In this document: piece by piece, positions 15,199 through 22,459 of the stretch
How the letters are laid out: the number at the start of each line of letters is the position of its first letter
Position numbering within the stretch: position 1 is the stretch's first letter
Origin: Mesorhizobium sp. LHD-90
GTDB lineage: Bacteria; Pseudomonadota; Alphaproteobacteria; Rhizobiales; Rhizobiaceae
DNA length: 32,048 nucleotides
Direction of reading: 5' to 3'
Assembly: GCF_030929505.1 (NCBI RefSeq)
Contig: NZ_JAVFVV010000036.1
Span: 1 to 32,048 of the forward strand
The notes under the pieces: generated by a model
The model's input: only the letters and a program-made list of their open reading frames with translations
The model's database searches: none
Told to the model about the DNA's origin: nothing
Made by a program: the position numbers and the translations under genes

Positions 15199-16347
15199 TT
15201 GCACGATCCGCCCCGCATTCTCGCGGTCGACGATACTCCGGAAAACCTCGAGATCCTGCGTTTGCGCCTCGAGACGAACGGCTACCAAGTGGAAACCGCT
15301 GCTGATGGCGAAGAGGGGCTTACGAAAGCTCGCGAGCTCAAGCCGGACCTCGTTCTGCTCGACATCATGATGCCTAAGCTTGACGGCATCGCCGTGTTGC
15401 GCTTGCTCAAGCAAGACGACTTGCTGCGATCGATCCCCGTTATTCTTGTCACAGCCAAAGCCGACACGCGCGACGTGGTCGAGGGATTGGACGCCGGCGG
15501 CGACGACTATCTGACGAAGCCCTTTGAGCACCACGCGCTGCTTGCGCGGGTGCGCTCGATGCTGCGCCAGAAGGCGCTGCACGACACTGTTGCGAGCCAG
15601 GCCCAACGCCTTGAGGCCCAAGCCGCGCAACTTGCCGACTGGAACCGCTCGCTTGAGCAGACCGTGGCTGAGCAGGTAACGGAGATCGAGCGGATGGCGC
15701 GGCTTCGGCGGTTCCTGCCGGAGCAGGTCGCCGACCTCATCGTTGCGGCGGGCGACGGGGACGCGCTCCTGCAAAGCCACCGTCGCGAGGTGACCGTGGT
15801 CTTTTGCGATTTGCGCGGCTTTACGGCATTTGCAGAAACCGCCGAACCCGAAGAAGTCATGACAGTTCTTGCCGAGTATCATTCCTGCCTCGGCGAACAG
15901 ATCCTCCGCCATGAGGGGACTCTCGAGCGGTTTGTGGGCGACGGTGTCGTCGTGGTTTTCAACGATCCGCTGCCATGCGCCGACCACAGCGAGAAAGCCG
16001 TCTCAATGGCCGCCGCGATGCGCGACTCGATTGACGAACATTCAGAGCGATGGCGCAAGCGGGACTATTTGCTTGGCTTCGGGATCGGCATTGCCAGGGG
16101 CCACGCGACCATTGGGCGTATCGGCTTTGATCGTCGCTCGGACTATGCCGTGATCGGCACTGTGTCGAACCATGCCGCCCGATTGTGTGAGGAGGCCAAA
16201 TCCCGCCAAATTCTCGTGAGCCAACGGGTCTTCGGCACCGTCGAGTCGCTGGTCGAGTCCGTACTTGTTGGCGAACTGACGCTGAAGGGTTTTCGCCGCC
16301 CGATGCCAGCCTATGAAATCGTGCGGTGGATCGGTCGGCCAAGCTAG
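15199..16347 (+). CDS. response regulator with class III adenylate/guanylate cyclase output
   Basis: This 382-residue cytosolic protein has a receiver at residues 5-120 (Asp11, Asp12, phospho-acceptor Asp55, Lys in YLTKPF), a coiled-coil linker at about 130-175, and a class III cyclase catalytic domain at about 190-375. The metal-binding aspartates are present (Asp204 in FCDLRGFT and Asp248 in FVGDG), as are the transition-state Asn324 and Arg328 (SNHAARL). The substrate-choosing positions read Arg244 and Ala317 instead of the usual Lys and Asp/Thr, so ATP versus GTP preference is open. Translation starts at TTG 15199, with AAGGAG at 15186-15191. The operon position makes it the probable output of the array-kinase pathway. 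Confidence 0.9.
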   Translation: MHDPPRILAVDDTPENLEILRLRLETNGYQVETAADGEEGLTKARELKPDLVLLDIMMPKLDGIAVLRLLKQDDLLRSIPVILVTAKADTRDVVEGLDAGGDDYLTKPFEHHALLARVRSMLRQKALHDTVASQAQRLEAQAAQLADWNRSLEQTVAEQVTEIERMARLRRFLPEQVADLIVAAGDGDALLQSHRREVTVVFCDLRGFTAFAETAEPEEVMTVLAEYHSCLGEQILRHEGTLERFVGDGVVVVFNDPLPCADHSEKAVSMAAAMRDSIDEHSERWRKRDYLLGFGIGIARGHATIGRIGFDRRSDYAVIGTVSNHAARLCEEAKSRQILVSQRVFGTVESLVESVLVGELTLKGFRRPMPAYEIVRWIGRPS

Positions 16348-17172
16348 CGTTAGATACACTCCGGTCTTTCGGACGCTACGGCCCGTCGAACCGTCGGCAC
16401 AAAGCAACTTAGCCGCGTGACGCAGTCGTTCCGCCATTATCAACCCAATGGCATCCGCTGATGGCGATGGGCCGTCTCGCCTGTTCATGCGGATGTCTGC
16501 TTTCAGGAAGCGGCAAATGCTCTCTCAACGGCCATGTGGGGGGCGCAAACCTGTCAATATTTTGCGGATCGTGTGCGTCGCTTTGAGGGCACGAAGCGGA
16601 TGGTTAGCCTGGCTAGTCACAGCTTATTGAGCGGCAGCTTGCAGTTGACCCGAGGCATACAACGCTGGTCGCGTGCCCCCGCAACCAAACCCGCCGCGAG
16701 TATCCGGCCCGTCCGCAGCCTTCGCTGGCTCTCTTCATCGCCCTGCGCCCAGTCCAGGCGCCGGGGGATCCCCCGATGACGCGTCGTGCGCGGGCACACC
16801 GCAAGCTGAAGGTCGCAAGTTCAAATCTTGCCCCCGCAACGAAATTGTCACTGACGCCGCCAGCCAGTGTCGGCCGCAGGATCGGTTCCTCGCAGCCAGT
16901 CTGTTCTGAAAGGGCCGCTCTCAATGGGCAGCCCCTTCGCTTACGGCAGGGGCGGCATTGTTCGCGGGACGCCATTGAGGCCCAGGCGCAAAATTCGTGA
17001 CCGTCCCTCCCTTGCTGTTTCAAGCAGCGCGTGTTGGAAATGAAAACTAACCTTCCCTCCAGGGGAGTGGGACTGGTACTTCACCGTCGAATGACTTATC
17101 GTAGGCGACGTCCATCTTGCGGGACGACTGGCTGAGGGTGGGGCGCGCAGCGATGGCGTGTGGGGTTCGACC
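16348..17172. other. 825-bp gene-poor region with repeat and tRNA-like debris
   Basis: No convincing protein gene is seen. The stretch holds a degenerate copy (16493-16546) of the intergenic repeat also found at 6324-6376, a perfect 14-base palindrome centred on GGATCC at 16762-16775, a tRNA 3'-end-like fragment at 16801-16840, and a partial echo of its tail at 16674-16687. The only long frame on the minus strand is the kind of false ORF produced by reading a tRNA end backwards (containing GARFELATF). The mixture suggests past integration and decay. Confidence 0.45.
16801..16840 (+). tRNA. tRNA 3'-end fragment (T-arm and acceptor strand only), possible att remnant
   Basis: GCAAG-TTCAAAT-CTTGC at 16815-16831 forms a perfect five-pair T-stem with a seven-base T-loop and is followed by CCCCGCA, a plausible 3' acceptor strand. 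No matching 5' half (acceptor, D-arm, anticodon arm) is visible upstream. Such 3' fragments are left when integrative elements insert into tRNA genes. The last 12 bases, TGCCCCCGCAAC, recur directly at 16674-16685. Confidence 0.4.
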
Positions 17173-18312
17173 ATGACACCGGTGTTTTACTTGACTATCC
17201 GACGCGCGGTCCTTCGGCCGCTTTTTCTCGTCGTCTTTGCGTTGGCGATGCAAGGTTTTGCAGCTTCGTCGAGTTCGGCTGCCGATACGGATTGGACGCT
17301 CGATCCTGCGTCGTCCGTGCTGACCTACCAATCGGTCAAGAAGAACACCGTCATCGAGACCAACCAGATCAGGAACCTGGAAGGCACGCTTTCGGCCCAG
17401 GGCGATGCGAAGGTCGTTTTCGACCTGAACTCGGTCGACACCGGCGTCGACCTGCGCAACGTGCGCATGCGTTTTCTTTTCTTCGAAACATACAAGTTTC
17501 CTGTGGCGACGGTAACGGCCAAAGTCGATCCCGCCGCCTTCGCCGACCTGCCTTCCAAGCGGCGGATGACCACAAAGATTCCGTTCGTTCTGAATCTGCA
17601 CGGCGTCGACAAGGAGTATCAGGCTGAGCTCATCGTCACGATGATTACCGACACGTCCGTGTCGATCGCGTCGAAGAGCCCCGTGGCGGTACGCGTCGAG
17701 GATTTTGGCTTGCTTCCGAACGTTGAGAAGCTGCAGGTCGCGGCAAACGTGACCAACATCGTGCCGATCGCTTCCGTCTCGTTCGACTTCATCTTCAACA
17801 ACGGTCAAGCCGGGGTGTCGCCGACGCCAGTCGCATCGGTGGCTGCCGAGGGCGCGGGCGAAGGCAATGCGGTGCCGGCTTCCACGATCGCCGCGGTAGG
17901 GCCGGTCAAGACCGACGAGTCGAAGCAGGCCTACACCGACGAGGAGTGCGTGAACCGGTTCGATGTGCTTTCGCGGACGGGCGCGATCTATTTCCGCCGC
18001 GGCAGCGCGCGGCTCGATCCGGAGAGCCGGCCGGTCCTGGCGACTGTGCTCGACGTGGTCGCCAAATGCCCCAATCTGAAGGTGGAGATCTCCGGCCATA
18101 CGGACGCCGACGGAAGCGTGGAGGAGAACCGGACCCTGTCGCTGCGGCGCGCCACAGCCGTCGCTGGCTATATTCAAGACGCGGGCGTTCCGTCAGCGCG
18201 GATTGCGACAGCAGGTTATGGAGAGGACCGGCCGATTGCCGCGAACGACAGTGAAAAGAACAAGGCACTTAACCGCCGGATCGAGTTTTCCGCCTCTTCG
18301 CTCGTTCAATGA
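17173..18312 (+). CDS. YceI-domain and OmpA-domain fusion protein, exported
   Basis: This 379-residue envelope protein starts with a signal peptide (hydrophobic RPLFLVVFALAMQGFA, cleaved near SSAA-DT). Residues about 35-210 resemble the YceI lipocalin-like fold (DWTLDPASSVLTYQSVK, FVLNLHGVDKEYQAEL), which binds amphiphilic or isoprenoid molecules. A linker rich in Ala, Gly and Val leads to a C-terminal OmpA/MotB peptidoglycan-binding domain at about 270-378, with IYFRRGSARLDPES, ISGHTDADGS and AGYGEDRPIAANDSEKN then LNRRIEF. The fusion would tether a ligand-binding domain to the cell wall. An ATG at 17173 is used; a GTG at 17158 is also in frame. The caspase-like gene follows 31 bp downstream. 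Confidence 0.85.
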   Translation: MTPVFYLTIRRAVLRPLFLVVFALAMQGFAASSSSAADTDWTLDPASSVLTYQSVKKNTVIETNQIRNLEGTLSAQGDAKVVFDLNSVDTGVDLRNVRMRFLFFETYKFPVATVTAKVDPAAFADLPSKRRMTTKIPFVLNLHGVDKEYQAELIVTMITDTSVSIASKSPVAVRVEDFGLLPNVEKLQVAANVTNIVPIASVSFDFIFNNGQAGVSPTPVASVAAEGAGEGNAVPASTIAAVGPVKTDESKQAYTDEECVNRFDVLSRTGAIYFRRGSARLDPESRPVLATVLDVVAKCPNLKVEISGHTDADGSVEENRTLSLRRATAVAGYIQDAGVPSARIATAGYGEDRPIAANDSEKNKALNRRIEFSASSLVQ

Positions 18313-18343
18313 GGGGATGCTGTCGGCGTGGGTGGGTAGGACG

Positions 18344-19606
18344 ATGCGGGTTTGCTTTGATGCCCTGAAGGTGTTGTCGCTGTTGCTGGTCGCGGTGATT
18401 GCGCCGACGCTCGTGGCGCAGGCGGCCGAGCGACGCGACGTGCTTGTGCTCGGCGAGCAGCGTCGGGTTGGACTGGTGCTCGGCAATTCCGACTATCTGA
18501 CGGCGCAACCGCTGGCGAATGCGGCGACGGATGCCAGGGCCATGGAGGAGTTGCTGAAGAGCCTCGATTTCGAGGTGATTTCGGGATTCAATCTTAATAA
18601 GGCCGACACGCAGAAGACGATCGCGCAGTTCGCGAAAGTTGTCCGTGGGGCGGAGATCGCGCTGTTCTTCTATGCGGGACACGGCATGCAGGTCTCCGGG
18701 GTGAACTACCTGATTCCGGTCGACGCAGCCCTGGAGGACGAAACCGCTCTCGACTTCGAAGCGGTGCAGATCGATTTCATTCTTCGGCAGATGTCCCGTG
18801 ACACCGGGATCCGGCTGGTGTTCCTTGACGCTTGCCGCGACAATCCGCTGGCCGAGATCCTTTCGAAATCGGGAGGTACAGGCATTTCGAGCGGACTGGC
18901 TGAAATTCAGATCGAGAACAGCGGCGCCGGAACGCTGGTGGCGTTCGCAACCAGCCCGAAGCAAGTTGCCTATGACGGCGCGGGCGCGAATTCGCCCTTC
19001 TCGCAGGCACTGCTCGCCCATCTTTCCGAAGCTGATGTGCCGCTGACGTCAATCATGACGCGCGTCACAAAAGAAGTATTCGAGGCGACCGGCGGGCGTC
19101 AGCGCCCATGGGTCAACGTGTCTCTGACGGACGACGTCATCCTAAATCGCACTCAGTCGGGCGCGCCCTCCAGCGAAATAGCCGTGGCCGAGCAACAGCC
19201 GTCCGGAAACTCGATCAGTCGCACTGCGGGTACTGGTGCCAACAATCCCGCCGCCGACAGCGAAGCGCAGGTGGCACTCAACGCCCTGCGCCAACGTATC
19301 CCGAAACTCGAGACGCAGGGACCGATTGCGTTCGACATGCCGATCGTTTTCGGCGACTCCCGGATAGACGGAAAGAGCATCGAAGAACTGTTGCAAGGCA
19401 AGCCGCTCTATCCACCGGTCGAAGGGCTGGATAAGTCGGTGTGGGAATTTACCTGCTCCAACTGTCACCAGTGGACAAAAGCCCGGCTTTGCGAGCAGGC
19501 CCAGAACTACGACAAGATCGACGTATCGATCATGCGGCTGGAGCATCCTCTGGGCAATCGTTTCAAGGTGGCCCTCGCCAACTGGGCACACAACGACTGC
19601 AAATAG
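18344..19606 (+). CDS. exported caspase-family (C14) protease with C-terminal CXXCH motif
   Basis: This 420-residue protein has an N-terminal signal peptide (LKVLSLLLVAVIAPTLVAQA) and a p20-like caspase domain at about residues 38-275. The catalytic His113 is in FFYAGHGMQ and Cys164 in LDACRDNP, both intact. Family members cleave after basic or acidic residues, and bacterial ones are often linked to stress or cell-death responses. A roughly 90-residue linker is followed by a short Cys-containing end with CSNCHQW (Cys371, Cys374, His375), which fits a heme c attachment or zinc site, plus two further cysteines. The start at ATG 18344 follows GTAGG; an ATG at 18317 is also in frame. It is probably co-transcribed with the YceI-OmpA gene. 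Confidence 0.87.
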   Translation: MRVCFDALKVLSLLLVAVIAPTLVAQAAERRDVLVLGEQRRVGLVLGNSDYLTAQPLANAATDARAMEELLKSLDFEVISGFNLNKADTQKTIAQFAKVVRGAEIALFFYAGHGMQVSGVNYLIPVDAALEDETALDFEAVQIDFILRQMSRDTGIRLVFLDACRDNPLAEILSKSGGTGISSGLAEIQIENSGAGTLVAFATSPKQVAYDGAGANSPFSQALLAHLSEADVPLTSIMTRVTKEVFEATGGRQRPWVNVSLTDDVILNRTQSGAPSSEIAVAEQQPSGNSISRTAGTGANNPAADSEAQVALNALRQRIPKLETQGPIAFDMPIVFGDSRIDGKSIEELLQGKPLYPPVEGLDKSVWEFTCSNCHQWTKARLCEQAQNYDKIDVSIMRLEHPLGNRFKVALANWAHNDCK

Positions 19607-19778
19607 GACAATTTCTGGGAGCGCCAGCGTCCCGACTGGCTAAAGCATGCATGCGCACAGGCGGATCGCCGATGGAAATGCATCAGCTTTGATAGCCAGA
19701 AGTCGGCTGGCTTCAGGTTCGTCCGCCAAGCAGATCCGTTCGGCTCGTGCGGACGGGCGTAGCCTGAGATGCCAAACG

Positions 19779-19808
19779 CTGGCCGGTCTTTTCGCGACCA
19801 CCGGCCAG
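19779..19808. terminator. hairpin between convergent genes, likely bidirectional terminator
   Basis: A perfect nine-base inverted repeat (CTGGCCGGT / ACCGGCCAG) with a 12-base loop stands between the convergent caspase and RTX genes. On the plus strand it is followed by ATTTTCTT, which suits intrinsic termination of the caspase operon. The minus-strand side has only a weak T run. The rest of 19607-19925 shows no gene. Confidence 0.5.
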
Positions 19809-19925
19809 ATTTTCTTGCTCCGATCTGATCCAGAAGGCGCCGGGTTCCATCGATTCGCATTCCGGGCGCCGGAAAGATCATCCTTCGTCGACGGCCGTGC
19901 AATTTTGGCGCGTCCGTTGCCTTGG

Positions 19926-21800
19926 TCACACAACCACGAAGTCGGTGTTTGTGATCGCCAATCCGGCAGACAACACGGCAAACTGCACCCTTGCCGCCGC
20001 GCCCGTCCCGTCGGCATCGTAATACAACCTGCCGGTGTCGGTTTCGTAGATGATGCGGTCGGACGCATCTCCCGCAAGGCCTGTCGTATTGGCGCGAAAT
20101 GCGGATGCCGCCAGCGTATCCGGCGTCGTCAGCGCGGTGAACATGGATTGATAGAGTTCGATGGTGTCGTCGACCACGGTGAAGTCGGTGATCGTGTCGA
20201 CATTGGTTGTCGCGTTCAGTTTCGAATTGAACCCGAAGAAGTCGCGGCCCGACCCGCCGGTAAGCGTATCCTTGCCGTCCAGGCCGCGTATGTGGTCATC
20301 GCCGCCCAGCCCCTTGAGGATGTTGGCTCCCGCGTTGCCGATGACCTCCTGGGCGAGATTGTTGCCGGTCAGATCGATGGCCGACGTGCCGGCGGACCCG
20401 TTTGTGGCGAGCCTCTCGATATACGCGCCGGTGGTGAGAACGTAGTCTACCGCAGCCATGACGATGTCAAAGCTGCCCTGGGCCCCCGTCTCGACGATAA
20501 CGTCGCCGCTGTTGAAGATCCGGTAGGTATCGTTGCCCCCGAGCCCGCTCAGCGTATCCGCGCCACTCCCCCCGCCGTCATGCAGGATGTTGTCTCCGGC
20601 GTTGCCCGTGATGGACTGCTTCAGCGCGTTGCCGGTCAAGTTGATCGCGGCGGTGCCGCCGCTTGACGTGGTGCGCAGCGCCTCCACCTCAACCCCTGCG
20701 CCGAGGGCGTAGCTGGTACTCGCCGTCACGGTGTCTACACCGCCGCCTACGGTTTCGATTACCTGGTCGGCTTTGTTGTCGACGACGTAGGTGTCGTTGC
20801 CTGCAAAGCCGCGCAGGACGTCGGCGCCGCCCTTGCCGTTGATGACGTTGTTGCCTGCGTTGCCGTAGACGGTCTGGGCGAACTCGTTGCCGGTCAGATT
20901 GATGGCGGCGGTGCCGCCGTTTGCGGTAGTGCGAAGCAGTTCCGCTTCCACGCCCGCTCCCAGGACATAACTGATGTTCGCCGTCACCGTGTCCGTGCCG
21001 CCGCCGATCGCCTCGACGACCTGGTCGGCTGTGTTGTCGACGTAGTAGATGTCATCGCCGTTGAGGCCGCTCAGGACGTCGGCGCCGCCCTTGCCGTTGA
21101 TGACGTCGTCGAACTCACTGCCGTCGATCGACTGGGCGAACTCGTTGCCGGTGAGGCTGATGCCGAAAAAGACGTTGATATCGGACGCGCGCAGCGTCTC
21201 AACTTCTGTACCCGCAGCCAGGGTGTAACTGGTCTCGGCCACCACAGTATCCGTGCCTTCGCCGGCCCATTCGCCCACGAAGTCGAATTCGTTGTCGACG
21301 TAGTAGGTGTCGTTGCCGAGACCTCCCCTCAGCCGATCGACGCCAAACTCACCGTCAAGGATATCGTTTCCGTCGTCTCCGTCCAGGACATCGTCGCCGT
21401 CGCCGCCATACAGTTTGTCGTCGTCATTTTCTCCATGCAGCTTGTCGTCGCCTTCCTGACCGAAAAGCCTGTCGTTTCCGTTGCCTCCGTAGAGGGAGTC
21501 TCCCTCGTCATTGTCTGCTGTATAGTTGAACCAATTGGCCTTTTCGTCATCTGTAGCATAAATAAGAAGTTGATTGTTGCCATAGAGGTCGTCGTTGCCG
21601 TCCTCGCCATAAAGCGAGTCCGCGCCACCGTAACCCTCCAGGATGTCGTCGCCGCCGGCTCCATAGAGCCTGTCGCTCAAATCAGCATTCTGATCGCCGG
21701 CACCGACCAGATCAGACCTTCTGAGTGCCTGGCTGATGACGCTGTCGAATCGGCTAAATTCCGCGCCGACAGCGTTGTCCGTGCCGTACCAGGTGCCCAT
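19926..21800 (-). CDS. RTX-type calcium-binding repeat protein, probably type I secreted
   Basis: This is a 624-residue acidic, Gly/Asp-rich protein without a Sec signal. Residues about 40-155 hold runs of the GGxGxDxLx nonapeptide (for example GGDGDDVLDGDDGNDILDGE). These are followed by four longer modules of roughly 80-90 residues, each with GADVLxGxxGNDTYxVDN, then ADQVxEx-GGGxDTVTAxxSYxLGAG, then AINLTGN. The C-terminus holds a further nonapeptide block (GLGGDDHIRGLDGKDTLTGG) and ends TDFVVV, resembling the hydrophobic tail of type I secretion substrates. No catalytic domain is seen and no type I exporter gene is nearby. The ATG at 21800 has GAGAGG nine bases upstream. Surface, adhesion or matrix functions are typical of such proteins. 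Confidence 0.85.
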   Translation of the reverse strand: MGTWYGTDNAVGAEFSRFDSVISQALRRSDLVGAGDQNADLSDRLYGAGGDDILEGYGGADSLYGEDGNDDLYGNNQLLIYATDDEKANWFNYTADNDEGDSLYGGNGNDRLFGQEGDDKLHGENDDDKLYGGDGDDVLDGDDGNDILDGEFGVDRLRGGLGNDTYYVDNEFDFVGEWAGEGTDTVVAETSYTLAAGTEVETLRASDINVFFGISLTGNEFAQSIDGSEFDDVINGKGGADVLSGLNGDDIYYVDNTADQVVEAIGGGTDTVTANISYVLGAGVEAELLRTTANGGTAAINLTGNEFAQTVYGNAGNNVINGKGGADVLRGFAGNDTYVVDNKADQVIETVGGGVDTVTASTSYALGAGVEVEALRTTSSGGTAAINLTGNALKQSITGNAGDNILHDGGGSGADTLSGLGGNDTYRIFNSGDVIVETGAQGSFDIVMAAVDYVLTTGAYIERLATNGSAGTSAIDLTGNNLAQEVIGNAGANILKGLGGDDHIRGLDGKDTLTGGSGRDFFGFNSKLNATTNVDTITDFTVVDDTIELYQSMFTALTTPDTLAASAFRANTTGLAGDASDRIIYETDTGRLYYDADGTGAAARVQFAVLSAGLAITNTDFVVV

Positions 21801-22459
21801 CTTCCGTTGCCTCTCACGATGAAGTGCAATGCGCGGGCGACGCGAGAAGATGTCCCCGAATGCCTCGTAGCGACCGCGAACGGCAATTTCCGCCCTGCCG
21901 ACGCCTACGGCGCGTTAGGATTCTCGTTTCGGCCCCGGAATCGCCCCTCTTGCCCGCCCTACGCAGTGCTCAAATCTTCTTGAAGTTATTCTGTACATTT
22001 CTTCGTAGGACGCAAGCTAAAACAAAGGAATTCGCAGCAACCAGCGCTGTCGTTGCGATCCGCAAATACGCTCCAACTGCGCGCTCGCGTAGCGTTGGAG
22101 ATCGTTTGCCAAAAAGCTGAGCGTTGTGCAGATCTAACGATCGAGCGGCACGGCGATAATCTTGGACGGGGCCGTCTCCCCTCCGGCCGCATTCGTGGCT
22201 CGGGTCGACGGATCATGTGGAGTGACGCCGGCTCCCGGCTCGGGTGAACGAAGACAGTCGTGTTCCCAAAGCCCGGTGAATCTCAGCTTAATCTTGAGCA
22301 CATGCCGCCGGAGGGCAGCAGAGCGAAGCGTCGATTGGCTGTGGCGCGCCCGGACAAGATCTGTTCAAGATTGCGTGCTGTCGATTCTTTTTGCTACTCG
22401 TTTTCGCAGCAGGCCGGAGTTGCGGGAAAACCCAGGGTGATGCGCGGGAAGACTTCGGG
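21801..22459. other. 659-bp intergenic region between divergent genes, no gene recognised
   Basis: This is presumably the promoter region for the minus-strand RTX gene and the plus-strand acyl-CoA-synthetase operon. Apart from a hairpin at 22071-22100 (CTCCAAC/GTTGGAG with a GC-rich loop), I see no recognisable site, and short frames here do not look coding. Confidence 0.4.

Noticed and set aside
14353-15987. 544-codon minus-strand frame across the kinase and receiver genes
   Set aside because: It is the antisense shadow of genes with complete HisKA, HATPase and receiver motifs.
16762-16775. Perfect GC-rich palindrome CGGGGGATCCCCCG as a terminator or operator
   Set aside because: It has no loop and no T run, and it is not adjacent to a gene end or start. 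It is kept only as part of the debris region.
16613-17023. 136-codon minus-strand frame containing GARFELATF
   Set aside because: This peptide is the well-known false product of reading a tRNA 3' end in reverse, so the frame is not a gene.
19454-19468. Calling the caspase protein a cytochrome c outright
   Set aside because: CXXCH is present but no cytochrome c fold or clear axial ligand was recognised, so it is only reported as a possibility.
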